Shown here piece after piece: positions 25,277 through 33,254 of a DNA stretch of 64,000 bases. The first letter of the stretch is position 1; every line of letters begins with the position of its first letter. The position numbers were made by a program, and so were the translations under genes. This stretch comes from Bradyrhizobium sp. CCBAU 51627. GTDB lineage: Bacteria > Pseudomonadota > Alphaproteobacteria > Rhizobiales > Xanthobacteraceae. The stretch lies in assembly GCF_028128765.1 (NCBI RefSeq), contig NZ_LBJG01000012.1, positions 95,181 to 159,180 of the forward strand. Reading direction: 5' to 3'. Under the pieces are notes generated by a model. That model ran no database searches and had not been told where the DNA came from. It worked only from the letters and a program-made list of their open reading frames with translations.

Positions 25277-26140
25277 ATGAAATCAAGGTTCTCCATTGCC
25301 GAAGGTGGAATGGCGCTTGTCGTCCTGCTGTTGGTCGGCTTGCCGGTCGCGGCGCAGAATTCCAAGTCGAAGGACAGTTATCTCAGCAATATCGAATCGT
25401 GCAACGGGACGGATGCCACCCCGCTCGATGCTCGGATCGGTGCCTGCACGGCCTTTATAGAGACGCGTCAAGGTTCGACGACCGCTCTGGCCATCGCTCA
25501 TAACAATCGCGGCAACGTCTACACCGCAAAGGGCGACTACGACAGGGCCATCCGCGATTTCGATCAGTCGATCGCACTCAATCCGACATACGCAAAAGCC
25601 TTCAACAACCGTGGCGTGGCTTACTTGAGGAAAGGCGAATATGAACTCGCGATCCAAGACCTTAATGATGCGATCAAGCTCGATCCCGGCTACGGCGCTG
25701 CTTTCGTCAACCGGGCCGGAGCCTACCTGAAGAAGAAGGACCACCAGCGCGCGGAGCGCGACTACGACGAGGCCATTCGTCTCCAGCCCGACTCACAGGC
25801 CGCTTGGAGCGGACGATGTTGGACCCGGGTGGTTCTCGGCGCCTGGCAGGCGGCGCTGGAGGATTGCGACAGGGCGCTTCAATCGGGATCGACCAGTGCT
25901 GCCGTGTACGATTCACGCGGGCTGATCCACCTGAAGATGGGCGAATTCGCTGCGGCGATCGATGATTACAATTCCGCCTTGCGAGCCGCCCCGGAATTGG
26001 CCAGCGCGCTTTTTGGCCGCGGGCTTGCCAAATCGAAGCAGGGCGATGCGAGCGGCGGGGGTGCCGACATTTCGGCTGCAAAGACAATCCAGAGGAACAT
26101 CGCCGACGAGTTTGCGCCTTATGGCCTCGGTGACGAGTGA
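25277..26140 (+). CDS. Secreted TPR-repeat protein
   Basis: This 287-residue protein has a signal peptide (about residues 1-25, cleavage after VAA). It carries at least five consecutive TPR motifs from about residue 73 onward (AIAHNNRGNVYTAKGDYDRAI, AFNNRGVAYLRKGEYELAI and so on, cut here). It lies 52 nt downstream of the FecR gene in the same direction, so probably cotranscribed. It may act as a scaffold for the adhesin system or be unrelated cargo of the island. No catalytic domain is seen. Confidence 0.85.
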   Translation: MKSRFSIAEGGMALVVLLLVGLPVAAQNSKSKDSYLSNIESCNGTDATPLDARIGACTAFIETRQGSTTALAIAHNNRGNVYTAKGDYDRAIRDFDQSIALNPTYAKAFNNRGVAYLRKGEYELAIQDLNDAIKLDPGYGAAFVNRAGAYLKKKDHQRAERDYDEAIRLQPDSQAAWSGRCWTRVVLGAWQAALEDCDRALQSGSTSAAVYDSRGLIHLKMGEFAAAIDDYNSALRAAPELASALFGRGLAKSKQGDASGGGADISAAKTIQRNIADEFAPYGLGDE

Positions 26141-26162
26141 CGGTGCGCGCGACGACGGCGTA

Positions 26163-26177
26163 TTAACGCCATTTTAA
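26163..26177 (+). promoter_or_regulatory. CtrA-type box 1 before the AMIN/TPR gene
   Basis: TTAACGCCATTTTAA is an exact TTAA-N7-TTAA, and its right half continues CC. It lies 198 bp upstream of the chosen start. Confidence 0.6.
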
Positions 26178-26268
26178 CCACTTGCTCGCGAGATTCGGAT
26201 TGCGATCGCCCCAGCCCACAAGCAAGGCGTTGCGACGGGCTGTGCCCGATCATTTCGTCAATACAGCA

Positions 26269-26283
26269 TTAACAAGTCCTTAA
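26269..26283 (+). promoter_or_regulatory. CtrA-type box 2 before the AMIN/TPR gene
   Basis: TTAACAAGTCCTTAA is an exact TTAA-N7-TTAA, 78 bp upstream of the chosen start. This is about the same distance as the boxes before the flagellin and flgB. Confidence 0.65.
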
Positions 26284-26360
26284 TTGGCAAAACCTACATT
26301 CGACGGCATGAGCCGGCGCCAGTGCCGGTATGGGCCGTCGAACCGGAAGAAATGCCGCCA

Positions 26361-29300
26361 ATGGCGCGAGAGGCTGCCGCTGGATTTGTGTCGCGAGCCC
26401 GCGCTTTGGCGCTGGGGCTGTCGCGCCATGTCCGCAAGGCCGTCTTGCTGGCCGCCTGCGCGCTGATCGGCCTTGGCACCGTCGCCCGCGCGGCCGATGC
26501 TATCCGGGGCGAGGCGAGCTTTTCGGCCGGCGGCGGCTTTGCCCGTCTCGTGATCAAGCTCGGCGAGGACGTTCCCTCCGAGGTGACGACCGCCGGCTCC
26601 ATCCTCATCATCCGCTTCGACCGCCCCGTCGACGTTCCCGTCGACCGTGTGCCGGAAGGCGCGCCCGATTACGTCAACTCCGCCCGGCGCGATCCCGATG
26701 GCAGCGCGATCCGGCTGTCGCTGGCGCGGCGCGTCACGGTCAACACCATGAATGCCGGCGAGCGCACCTTCATCGACCTTTTGCCGGAAGGTTGGAAGGG
26801 GCCGCCACCGCCGCTGCCGATGGACGTGGTGAAGGAACTCGCCGAGCGCGCGCGTGCGGCCGAGCGCGCTCTGCGCGCCCAGCGCGCCGCGGCCGAAAGC
26901 AAGAAGCGTCCGCCGATCCGCGTGCGCGCTTCAGTGCAGCCGACCTTCGTGCGCTTCGTGTTCGAGATGCCCGATGGCGTCGGGGTTTCCTCCGTTCTCA
27001 ACGAGCAGAAGCTGACGCTCGCGTTCAATGCCAACCTCAATTTCGACCTCGCGGACGCCGTCGTCGCAGCGCCTCCGAACGTCGCCTCGATCAAGCAGAA
27101 GGCCGACATCGACCAGACCAGCATCGAGATCGAGCTGATCGGCGATTCCGACGTGCACTCCTTCCGCGACGACAAGAATTATGTTGTCGACGTCGCTTTC
27201 CAGCCGGACAGGGGCAAGGCAGCCGCAACACCTGAAGCCGCGATTGCGCAGGCCGGGGCTGGCGGTCACGGACCCGCGGCGGAAAAGCCGGGGGCCGCGA
27301 AGCCGAAAGACGTCCAGCGCGAGGTCATGCCGCCGACGTCGGAAACGATCGCGCGCGAAGCCAAGATCGACGTCAAGCCCGAGGCGAAGCCGGAACCGCC
27401 GGCCACGATGCCGCCCACCGAGACGCCGAAGCCGGCGCCTGCACTCCCGGTGACTGAAGCTCCGCACGCTGCCGATACGCCCAAGGAACTCCCCAAGCAA
27501 TTGCCCAAGGAGGCCGCGGCGCCCCCGGCACCCGCGGTTGCCGAGGCGCCAAAAGAGGTCGTGACGGAAGCGGCCAGGGAGCCGGTCAGGGATGTTCCGA
27601 AAGAGGTCGTGAAGCCTGCTGCCTGGCCTGTGCCTGCAGAGGCGCAGGCTGCGCCATCATCATCTCCCGTTGCCAGCGTCGATGCGCGGCGCGACAGCGA
27701 CGGCCTGCGCGTGACGTTCCCGATTGCCGCGGCAACGCCGGCCGCAGCGTTCCGCCGCGGCGACACGGTGTGGCTGGTGTTCGACTCGCCGAAGCCTGTC
27801 GACGTCGAGGCGATCCGCACCCGGGGCGGCGCGATGATCGGCGACGTCAGCCGCATGCCGCTCGAACAGGGGCAGGCGGTGCGCATCCGTCTCACCCGTC
27901 CGCTGGTCTATTCGTTGACCAGCGAGGAGGTCGGCAAGGAAACCAACTGGCTGCTCACGCTCGCCGACAAGATCCAGGCCACGCCGCTGCCGCTGATGAT
28001 GTCGCGCAACATCACCGATCCGGCGCTCGCAAACATCGCCATTCCCTTTGCCAATCCGGGCCTGCTCCACAAGCTCACCGATCCCGATGCCGGCGACATG
28101 CTCTACGTCGTCACCGCGCAGCGGCCGGTTCGCGGCTTCATCAAGCGGCAGGACCTCGTTGATCTCTCGCTGCTGGAATCCGCCCACGGCATCGCGATCC
28201 GGCCGAACTCCGACGATGTCGGTGTGGAGGTCGGATCCGACAAGGTCATTCTCGGCAAGAAGGGTGGCCTGACGCTGTCGCCGGTCGACGTCTCGGCCGA
28301 GCGCGCACCGACCGCGGTGCGGCCGGTGTTCAGTCCAGAGAGCTGGCGCAAGGGCCAGTCGGAAGATTTCTGGACGCGCCAGAGCGAACTGATCTCGGCG
28401 ATCGCGGCCGTCGAGCCGGCGCAGCGTTCGTTGCCGCGGCTCGATCTCGCCCAGTTCTACATGTCGCGCGCGATGTATTACGAAGCCAAGTCCGTGACCG
28501 AACTGATGCTGACGGATCCCCTCAACAAGGAGGAGAGCAGCGCGCTGATCATCCACGCGATCGCGAGCATCCTGATCGGGCGGACGGCCCAGGGCCTGAA
28601 GGATCTCGCCAATCCCGTGATCGGCAACAGTCACGATTCTCAGCTCTGGAAGGCGCTCGCCTATGCGCGCCAGGGCAAATGGGCGGACGCCCGCGAAAAG
28701 TTCAAGAACGTCGAATTCGCCATCGCCTCGCTGCCGCTCGACATCCAGCGCATCGTGACGATGGACGCGATGCGCGCCTCGCTCGAGGTCAAGGACTATG
28801 CCGGCGCCTCCAAGCGCCGCAGCGAGATCGAGGTGATCGGCGTGCCGCCGGAGGCCGCGCCCGGCTTTGCCGTGTTGCGCGGGCGGCTCGCCGAAGCGCT
28901 CGGCCACGACAAGGATGCGCTCGACGACTACAGGTTCGCCGTCGACTCGAAGGATCGGCAGGCCGCCGCCGAAGCCAAGCAGCTCGAGGTCGCGCTGCGG
29001 CAGAAGCGCGACGAGATCGGCAGGGAAGAAGCGCTGCGCGAACTCGAGACGCTGTCGATGACCTGGCGCGGCGATGCGATCGAGGTCAAGACGCTGCAGA
29101 TGCTGTCGCAGCTCTATTCCGAGAACGGACGCTACCGTGACGCGCTCACTGCCGCGCGGACCGCGACCAGGCTGCAGCCGAACGCGGAAGCCTCGCGTCA
29201 GGCGCAGGATCTGGCGTCGGATCTGTTCACGCAGATATTCCTGGGGTCGAAGGGCGACGAGCTGCCTCCGGTCGAGGCGCTCGGGATGTTCTACGAGTTC

Positions 29301-30110
29301 CGTGAGCTGACGCCGATCGGTCGCCGCGGCGACGAGCTGATCCGGCGCCTCGCCGATCGTCTCGCCTCGGTCGACCTGCTCGACCAGGCCGCCGAGCTCT
29401 TGCAATACCAGGTCGACCATCGCCTCGAGGGTGCTGCGCGGGCCCAGGTTGCCGCGCGCCTTGCCATGATCTATCTCGCCAATCGCAAGCCCGACATGGC
29501 GATCACGGCGCTGCGGGCGAGCCGCATCAGCGACCTCTCCGGCGAATTGCGGCAGCAGCGTCTGCTGCTGGAGGCGCGCGCGCAAAGCGACGTCGGTCGC
29601 CATGACCTCGCGCTCGATATCGTCTCGAACGTCTCGGGGCGCGAGGTGCTGCGACTGCGGTCCGACATCTTCTGGGCGGCGCGGCGCTGGCGCGAATCCG
29701 CCGAGCAGATCGAGCTCTATTACGGCGAGCGCTTCCGCGACTTCAAGCCGCTCAATGCGGTGGAGAAGAGCGACATCATCCGCGCCGCCGTCGGTTACGC
29801 GCTCGCCGACGACTCGATCGGGTTGTCGCGCTTCCGCGAGAAGTACGGGCCCCTGATGAGCGAGAGCGCCGACCGGCTTGCCTTCGACATCGCCAGCAAG
29901 CCGGCCGCCGCCTCCAGCGCCGAATTCGAGGAGATCGCCAAGCTCGCCGCAAGCGTCGACACGCTGGATGGCTTCCTCCGCGAGATGAAGCAGCGCTTCC
30001 CCGATGCCACCGCCCGCGCGCCCGGCACGCCGCTGGCCAGGGACGAGAGCGAACACACCGGCTCGCTGCCGACGATCCCGGTGGTGCGGCAGATCAAGAT
30101 GACGCGGTAG
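26361..30110 (+). CDS. Large AMIN-like/TPR protein in the flagellar cluster, role unknown
   Basis: This 1249-residue exported protein has a signal peptide or membrane anchor (about residues 1-44, VLLAACALIGLGTVARA). Three AMIN-like beta domains lie at roughly 48-125, 183-283 and 436-537. Each has alternating hydrophobic strands and motifs such as ARLVIKLGEDVPSEV, VRFVFEMPDGVGVS and TVWLVFDSPKPVDVE. A Pro/Ala/Glu/Lys linker separates domains 2 and 3. Residues about 650-1100 are degenerate TPR helices. AMIN domains usually target proteins to peptidoglycan or the outer membrane. I chose ATG 26361 because GGAAGAA lies 10 nt upstream; GTG 26322 and ATG 26352 are alternatives. It is convergent with fliP and preceded by two CtrA boxes. 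I do not recognise a named homologue; a motility or polar-assembly role is inference. Confidence 0.75.
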   Translation: MAREAAAGFVSRARALALGLSRHVRKAVLLAACALIGLGTVARAADAIRGEASFSAGGGFARLVIKLGEDVPSEVTTAGSILIIRFDRPVDVPVDRVPEGAPDYVNSARRDPDGSAIRLSLARRVTVNTMNAGERTFIDLLPEGWKGPPPPLPMDVVKELAERARAAERALRAQRAAAESKKRPPIRVRASVQPTFVRFVFEMPDGVGVSSVLNEQKLTLAFNANLNFDLADAVVAAPPNVASIKQKADIDQTSIEIELIGDSDVHSFRDDKNYVVDVAFQPDRGKAAATPEAAIAQAGAGGHGPAAEKPGAAKPKDVQREVMPPTSETIAREAKIDVKPEAKPEPPATMPPTETPKPAPALPVTEAPHAADTPKELPKQLPKEAAAPPAPAVAEAPKEVVTEAAREPVRDVPKEVVKPAAWPVPAEAQAAPSSSPVASVDARRDSDGLRVTFPIAAATPAAAFRRGDTVWLVFDSPKPVDVEAIRTRGGAMIGDVSRMPLEQGQAVRIRLTRPLVYSLTSEEVGKETNWLLTLADKIQATPLPLMMSRNITDPALANIAIPFANPGLLHKLTDPDAGDMLYVVTAQRPVRGFIKRQDLVDLSLLESAHGIAIRPNSDDVGVEVGSDKVILGKKGGLTLSPVDVSAERAPTAVRPVFSPESWRKGQSEDFWTRQSELISAIAAVEPAQRSLPRLDLAQFYMSRAMYYEAKSVTELMLTDPLNKEESSALIIHAIASILIGRTAQGLKDLANPVIGNSHDSQLWKALAYARQGKWADAREKFKNVEFAIASLPLDIQRIVTMDAMRASLEVKDYAGASKRRSEIEVIGVPPEAAPGFAVLRGRLAEALGHDKDALDDYRFAVDSKDRQAAAEAKQLEVALRQKRDEIGREEALRELETLSMTWRGDAIEVKTLQMLSQLYSENGRYRDALTAARTATRLQPNAEASRQAQDLASDLFTQIFLGSKGDELPPVEALGMFYEFRELTPIGRRGDELIRRLADRLASVDLLDQAAELLQYQVDHRLEGAARAQVAARLAMIYLANRKPDMAITALRASRISDLSGELRQQRLLLEARAQSDVGRHDLALDIVSNVSGREVLRLRSDIFWAARRWRESAEQIELYYGERFRDFKPLNAVEKSDIIRAAVGYALADDSIGLSRFREKYGPLMSESADRLAFDIASKPAAASSAEFEEIAKLAASVDTLDGFLREMKQRFPDATARAPGTPLARDESEHTGSLPTIPVVRQIKMTR

Positions 30111-30302
30111 CGAAAACAACCCCATGCACAGTAGACGGCAGCAACCGAATCAGGGGGTTGGCCGAGGTTGCGATTGAATACGGATTTTGCGAAATAGATT
30201 TGACTCGTCGGGCAAAACACCGGCATGATGTCATCATGCGCAACGGCGCTGCGTCGCCGGAAAACCCTGCTGCCAGGGTCGGCCGCGACGGTGCATTCGG
30301 CA

Positions 30303-31058
30303 CTACCCCCCGTAACTCTGCACCAGGCTTCCCGCCACCAGCGACCAGCCGTCGACCAGCACGAAGAAAATCAGTTTGAACGGCAGCGAGATCGTTGCCG
30401 GCGGCAGCATCATCATGCCCATCGACATCAGCACCGAGGCGACGACGAGATCGATGATCAGGAAGGGGAGGAACAGCAGGAAGCCGATCTCGAAGGCGCG
30501 CTTCAACTCGGAGATCATGAAGGCGGGGACGAGAATGCGCAGCGCGAGCTCGTCGGGTGTCGCCGGCGGCGGTTCACCCGACAGATCCAGAAAGAGCTTC
30601 AGGTCCTTCTCGCGCACGTTCTTCTGCATGAAGCCGCGCAAGGGGACGGAGGCGCGCTGAAGCGCGTCCTCGACGCCGATCTGGTTGGCGACGAGCGGGC
30701 GGATGCCATCGTCGTAGGATTTCTGCAGCACCGGTCCCATTACGAAGAAGGTGAGGAACATCGCCAGCGCCAGGATCACCGAGTTGGGCGGCGCGGTCGC
30801 CGTGCCCATCGCGGTGCGCAGCAGCGACAGCACGACCACGATGCGCGTGAACGAGGTCATCATGATCAGGATCGACGGCGCGATCGACAGCACCGTGAGC
30901 AGCGCGATCAGCTGGATCGCGCGCTCGGTGACGCCGCCACCGCCCTGGCCGCCGAGATTGATGCTGATGTCCTGCGCGTGCGCAGGGGTGGCGAGCAAGG
31001 CCGCGGTGATCAGAACAGAAGGGACAAGAACTCTACGCGGGAAGGACGGCAGCCTCAC
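30303..31058 (-). CDS. fliP: Flagellar export gate protein FliP
   Basis: This 251-residue core component of the type III export gate has a signal peptide (about residues 1-28, cleavage after AHA). It contains the FliP signatures LLTVLSIAPSILIMMTSFTRI and FMISELKRAFEIGFLLFLPF, and ends with hydrophobic membrane helices. The start overlaps the end of fliO by 4 nt. The gap to the convergent AMIN/TPR gene (30111-30302) contains no gene that I can support. Confidence 0.97.
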   Translation of the reverse strand: MRLPSFPRRVLVPSVLITAALLATPAHAQDISINLGGQGGGGVTERAIQLIALLTVLSIAPSILIMMTSFTRIVVVLSLLRTAMGTATAPPNSVILALAMFLTFFVMGPVLQKSYDDGIRPLVANQIGVEDALQRASVPLRGFMQKNVREKDLKLFLDLSGEPPPATPDELALRILVPAFMISELKRAFEIGFLLFLPFLIIDLVVASVLMSMGMMMLPPATISLPFKLIFFVLVDGWSLVAGSLVQSYGG

Positions 31059-32029
31059 GAAGACGGCTTCGGACGGCCGAGCAGCGAGGCCATCTCGTCT
31101 TCGAGATTTTCAAAGCTGGTCTTTTCCGCGGCCGGCTTGGCCGGCGGGGCCGGAGGTGACGGCTGCTCGCTGCGCGCGGTCCGCGGGGGAGGCGCGTCCG
31201 GTGCAACGGGCGGAGCGATGGCCTCACCGGCCGGACGGCGCAGGGCCGCCTCGAGGCGCTGGGCCATCTCGGCGAGATTCTGTTCAGCGCTCGACGGCGC
31301 GGCGGCCACAGGGGCCGGCGGCGGCGCCTGTAATCCAGGCGAGGCCTGCGGCACGGGCGGCGGCGGCGCGGCGGCGCGCTCGGCCCGCACCGGCGGCACC
31401 TTCACCGGCTCGCTCTGGCGCGGCGGGCGCGGCATCGGAGGCGGCTCGTTGCGGGCAATGCGCGGCGGCATCGGCTCGGGACGAGGCTCGCGCTCGAGAC
31501 GCGGCGGCATCGGTTCAGGCGAGAAGCCGCCGAGCTGCGGCTCGCCGCGGCGTTCGGCCAGGGTGGGCGCCGGCCGACGGACCTCATCGGCGAAAGAGGG
31601 ACGTGCGGGCCGCGGCGGCGGCTCCGGCATGTGCGGCTCGGGATGGTCGAGCACTTCGGGTCGCGGTGCTTCGTCGGCCCAGCTGCCGGCATCGGGCATC
31701 GGAGCGAGGCGAGGCGCCTCGGCCGCACTGGGACGTTGCGGAATCTGGTCGCGGCCAGCCGCTGCCCGGACGATGTTCGGCTCGACGACGATGTCGGTCG
31801 GACCGCCGATCATCAGCAGATGTTCGACGTTGTCACGGCGGACCAGCACGAGGCGGCGGCGGCCGTCGACCGCGGCGGCGTCGATCACGGCGAGCCGGGG
31901 CATCCTGCCGCGCTGGGTATTGGCACCGAGCCGGGTGGTCGCGAACCGGCGGACCAGCCACGCCGCGACGGCGATCAACGCCAGAACGACGATGAACGCG
32001 ACGATGAAGGTGATAGGGCTACCGTTCAT
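31055..32029 (-). CDS. fliO: Flagellar biosynthesis protein FliO with long Pro-rich tail
   Basis: This 324-residue membrane protein has one membrane segment at about residues 6-26 (ITFIVAFIVVLALIAVAAWL). The conserved FliO domain follows to about residue 90 (RLAVIDAAAVDGRRRLVLVRRD, then HLLMIGGPTDIVVE). The remaining ~230 residues are Pro/Arg/Ala/Glu-rich and probably disordered. FliO helps assemble the FliP ring. Typical FliO is 100-150 residues; long tails are seen in alphaproteobacteria. It is first in the leftward fliO-fliP unit and divergent from flgB. Confidence 0.9.
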   Translation of the reverse strand: MNGSPITFIVAFIVVLALIAVAAWLVRRFATTRLGANTQRGRMPRLAVIDAAAVDGRRRLVLVRRDNVEHLLMIGGPTDIVVEPNIVRAAAGRDQIPQRPSAAEAPRLAPMPDAGSWADEAPRPEVLDHPEPHMPEPPPRPARPSFADEVRRPAPTLAERRGEPQLGGFSPEPMPPRLEREPRPEPMPPRIARNEPPPMPRPPRQSEPVKVPPVRAERAAAPPPPVPQASPGLQAPPPAPVAAAPSSAEQNLAEMAQRLEAALRRPAGEAIAPPVAPDAPPPRTARSEQPSPPAPPAKPAAEKTSFENLEDEMASLLGRPKPSS

Positions 32030-32049
32030 ACCTGTCCCCGGTAAATGGC

Positions 32050-32064
32050 GCTTTCGTCGTGCCT
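32050..32064 (-). promoter_or_regulatory. Weak sigma-54-like site before fliO
   Basis: Leftward AGGCAC-N5-AAGC has the correct GG/GC spacing but a poor -12 element. It would leave a leader of only about 9 nt. An ftr-like palindrome lies about 70 bp upstream. Listed as a possibility only. Confidence 0.25.
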
Positions 32065-32124
32065 ATGGTCGGATGTGCCGACCATCGGCCTGCGATGCCC
32101 CAAAACTGCGATTTCTTAACGTCC

Positions 32125-32143
32125 CACGGCAAGTTTTGCCGTC
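32125..32143. promoter_or_regulatory. ftr-like palindrome upstream of fliO
   Basis: CACGGCAAGTTTTGCCGTC contains perfect arms ACGGCAA / TTGCCGT around 3 nt and fits the window's family consensus CNCGGCARRTTYTGCC. Confidence 0.6.
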
Positions 32144-32296
32144 CCCAACTCTTAATAACCTATGAATCGTCCGATCCAAAACGACTTCTTGGCCTGTGCG
32201 CAGGCCGCCAAGCGGTTGGGTTAATGCGGTTTTTGGAACAGGGCGAATCACGAGGCGCATTTTATGCCTCGATCGGAGACATGCATCGGCCGTGCC

Positions 32297-32311
32297 TTAA
32301 CCACTTGTTAA
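32297..32311 (+). promoter_or_regulatory. CtrA-type box upstream of flgB
   Basis: TTAACCACTTGTTAA is an exact TTAA-N7-TTAA, with the right half continuing CCAT. It lies 82 bp before the flgB ATG. Confidence 0.68.
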
Positions 32312-32318
32312 CCATACA

Positions 32319-32337
32319 CGCGGCAAATTCTGCCTAG
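32319..32337. promoter_or_regulatory. ftr-like element beside the flgB CtrA box
   Basis: CGCGGCAAATTCTGCCTAG fits the consensus of the copies at 6615, 14971 and 32125. It lies just downstream of the CtrA box, near the expected transcription start. In Caulobacter FlbD represses the early fliF promoter from such a position. The region 32030-32392 holds no gene; it is the fliO/flgB control region. Confidence 0.5.
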
Positions 32338-32392
32338 CTCGGAGCCAGGGTTTGCACTTGGGGCTCCTTGCGAGGCGGAAGGAGCCGCAACG

Positions 32393-32794
32393 ATGTCCAT
32401 CAACGATCTCCCGGTCCTGTCGGCGCTTCGCACCAAGATGCAGTGGCACCAGGAACGCCAGCGTGTCCTGTCCGAGAACGTCTCCAATTCCGACACCCCC
32501 AATTTCCGGCCGCGCGAGCTGGTCGAGCCGAAATTCGACAAGACCGGCACGCCCGCGAGCTCGATGGGGCCCCTGGCGATGACCGTCACCAGCGCCTCTC
32601 ACATGACGCCCTCCGGCGCCTCGACCTTCGACCTGAACAGGAATGCGAGTTTCGAGACCCGCCCTGCGGGCAACGCCGTCAATCTCGAAGAGGAGATGAT
32701 GAAATCCGCCAACAACCAGATGGATTACGCGGCGGTGACCTCGCTCTATGCGAAGAGCCTGCATCTTCTGAAGACCGCGATCGGCAAGGGCTAG
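32393..32794 (+). CDS. flgB: Flagellar proximal rod protein FlgB
   Basis: This 133-residue rod protein has an N-terminal basal-body rod motif (RQRVLSENVSNSDTPNFRPREL, cut here) and a C-terminal helix with NNQMDYAAVTSLYAKSLHLLKTAIGK. It is first gene of the rightward run flgB-flgC-fliE-fliQ-fliR-flhB, preceded by a CtrA-type box. Confidence 0.95.
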   Translation: MSINDLPVLSALRTKMQWHQERQRVLSENVSNSDTPNFRPRELVEPKFDKTGTPASSMGPLAMTVTSASHMTPSGASTFDLNRNASFETRPAGNAVNLEEEMMKSANNQMDYAAVTSLYAKSLHLLKTAIGKG

Positions 32795-32812
32795 AGTTAG
32801 CGGAGTCTCATC

Positions 32813-33238
32813 ATGGCGAATGACAGCAGTGACTTTGCCCGTTCCATGGCGATCGCAACCTCCGGGTTGCGGGCACAGGCCGGGCGGATGCGGGTGATCT
32901 CGGAAAACATCGCGAATGCGGACTCGACTTCGCAGACCGCAGGTGGCGATCCCTATCGGCGAAAGGTACCGACGTTCTCCTCGGCGCTCGACCGCACGCT
33001 CGAAGCGCAGGTCGTCACGCTCGGCAGAATCAAGCCCGACCAGTCCGCCTTCCGCGTCAAATACGAACCGAACAATCCGGCGGCCGATGCGAGCGGCAAC
33101 GTCAAATATCCCAACGTGAATTCGGTGGTCGAGATGACCGATATGCGCGATGCGCAGCGGTCCTACGAGGCCAATGTCAACATCATCAGTGCGACGCGCC
33201 GCATGATCCAGCGCACGCTCGACATCCTCAAGACCTGA
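32813..33238 (+). CDS. flgC: Flagellar proximal rod protein FlgC
   Basis: This 141-residue protein has ATSGLRAQAGRMRVISENIANADST at the N-terminus and a C-terminal YPNVNSVVEMTDMRDAQRSYEAN motif, both characteristic of FlgC. It lies 18 nt after flgB with its own weak ribosome site, so cotranscribed. Confidence 0.96.
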   Translation: MANDSSDFARSMAIATSGLRAQAGRMRVISENIANADSTSQTAGGDPYRRKVPTFSSALDRTLEAQVVTLGRIKPDQSAFRVKYEPNNPAADASGNVKYPNVNSVVEMTDMRDAQRSYEANVNIISATRRMIQRTLDILKT

Positions 33239-33254
33239 CAGGAATTCCCAGGCC

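Noticed and set aside
26284-26466. Short upstream frame before the AMIN/TPR gene
   Set aside because: Cys/Arg-rich, overlaps the signal peptide of the large gene in another frame, and has no ribosome site.
27660-30125. 821-codon leftward frame antisense to the AMIN/TPR gene
   Set aside because: Composition is that of a reversed high-GC gene (His/Arg/Gln-rich). The sense frame has a signal peptide and TPR pattern.
32050-32064. Sigma-54 promoter for fliO
   Set aside because: Spacing is right but the -12 element is AAGC rather than TTGC and the leader would be about 9 nt. Kept only as a low-confidence feature.
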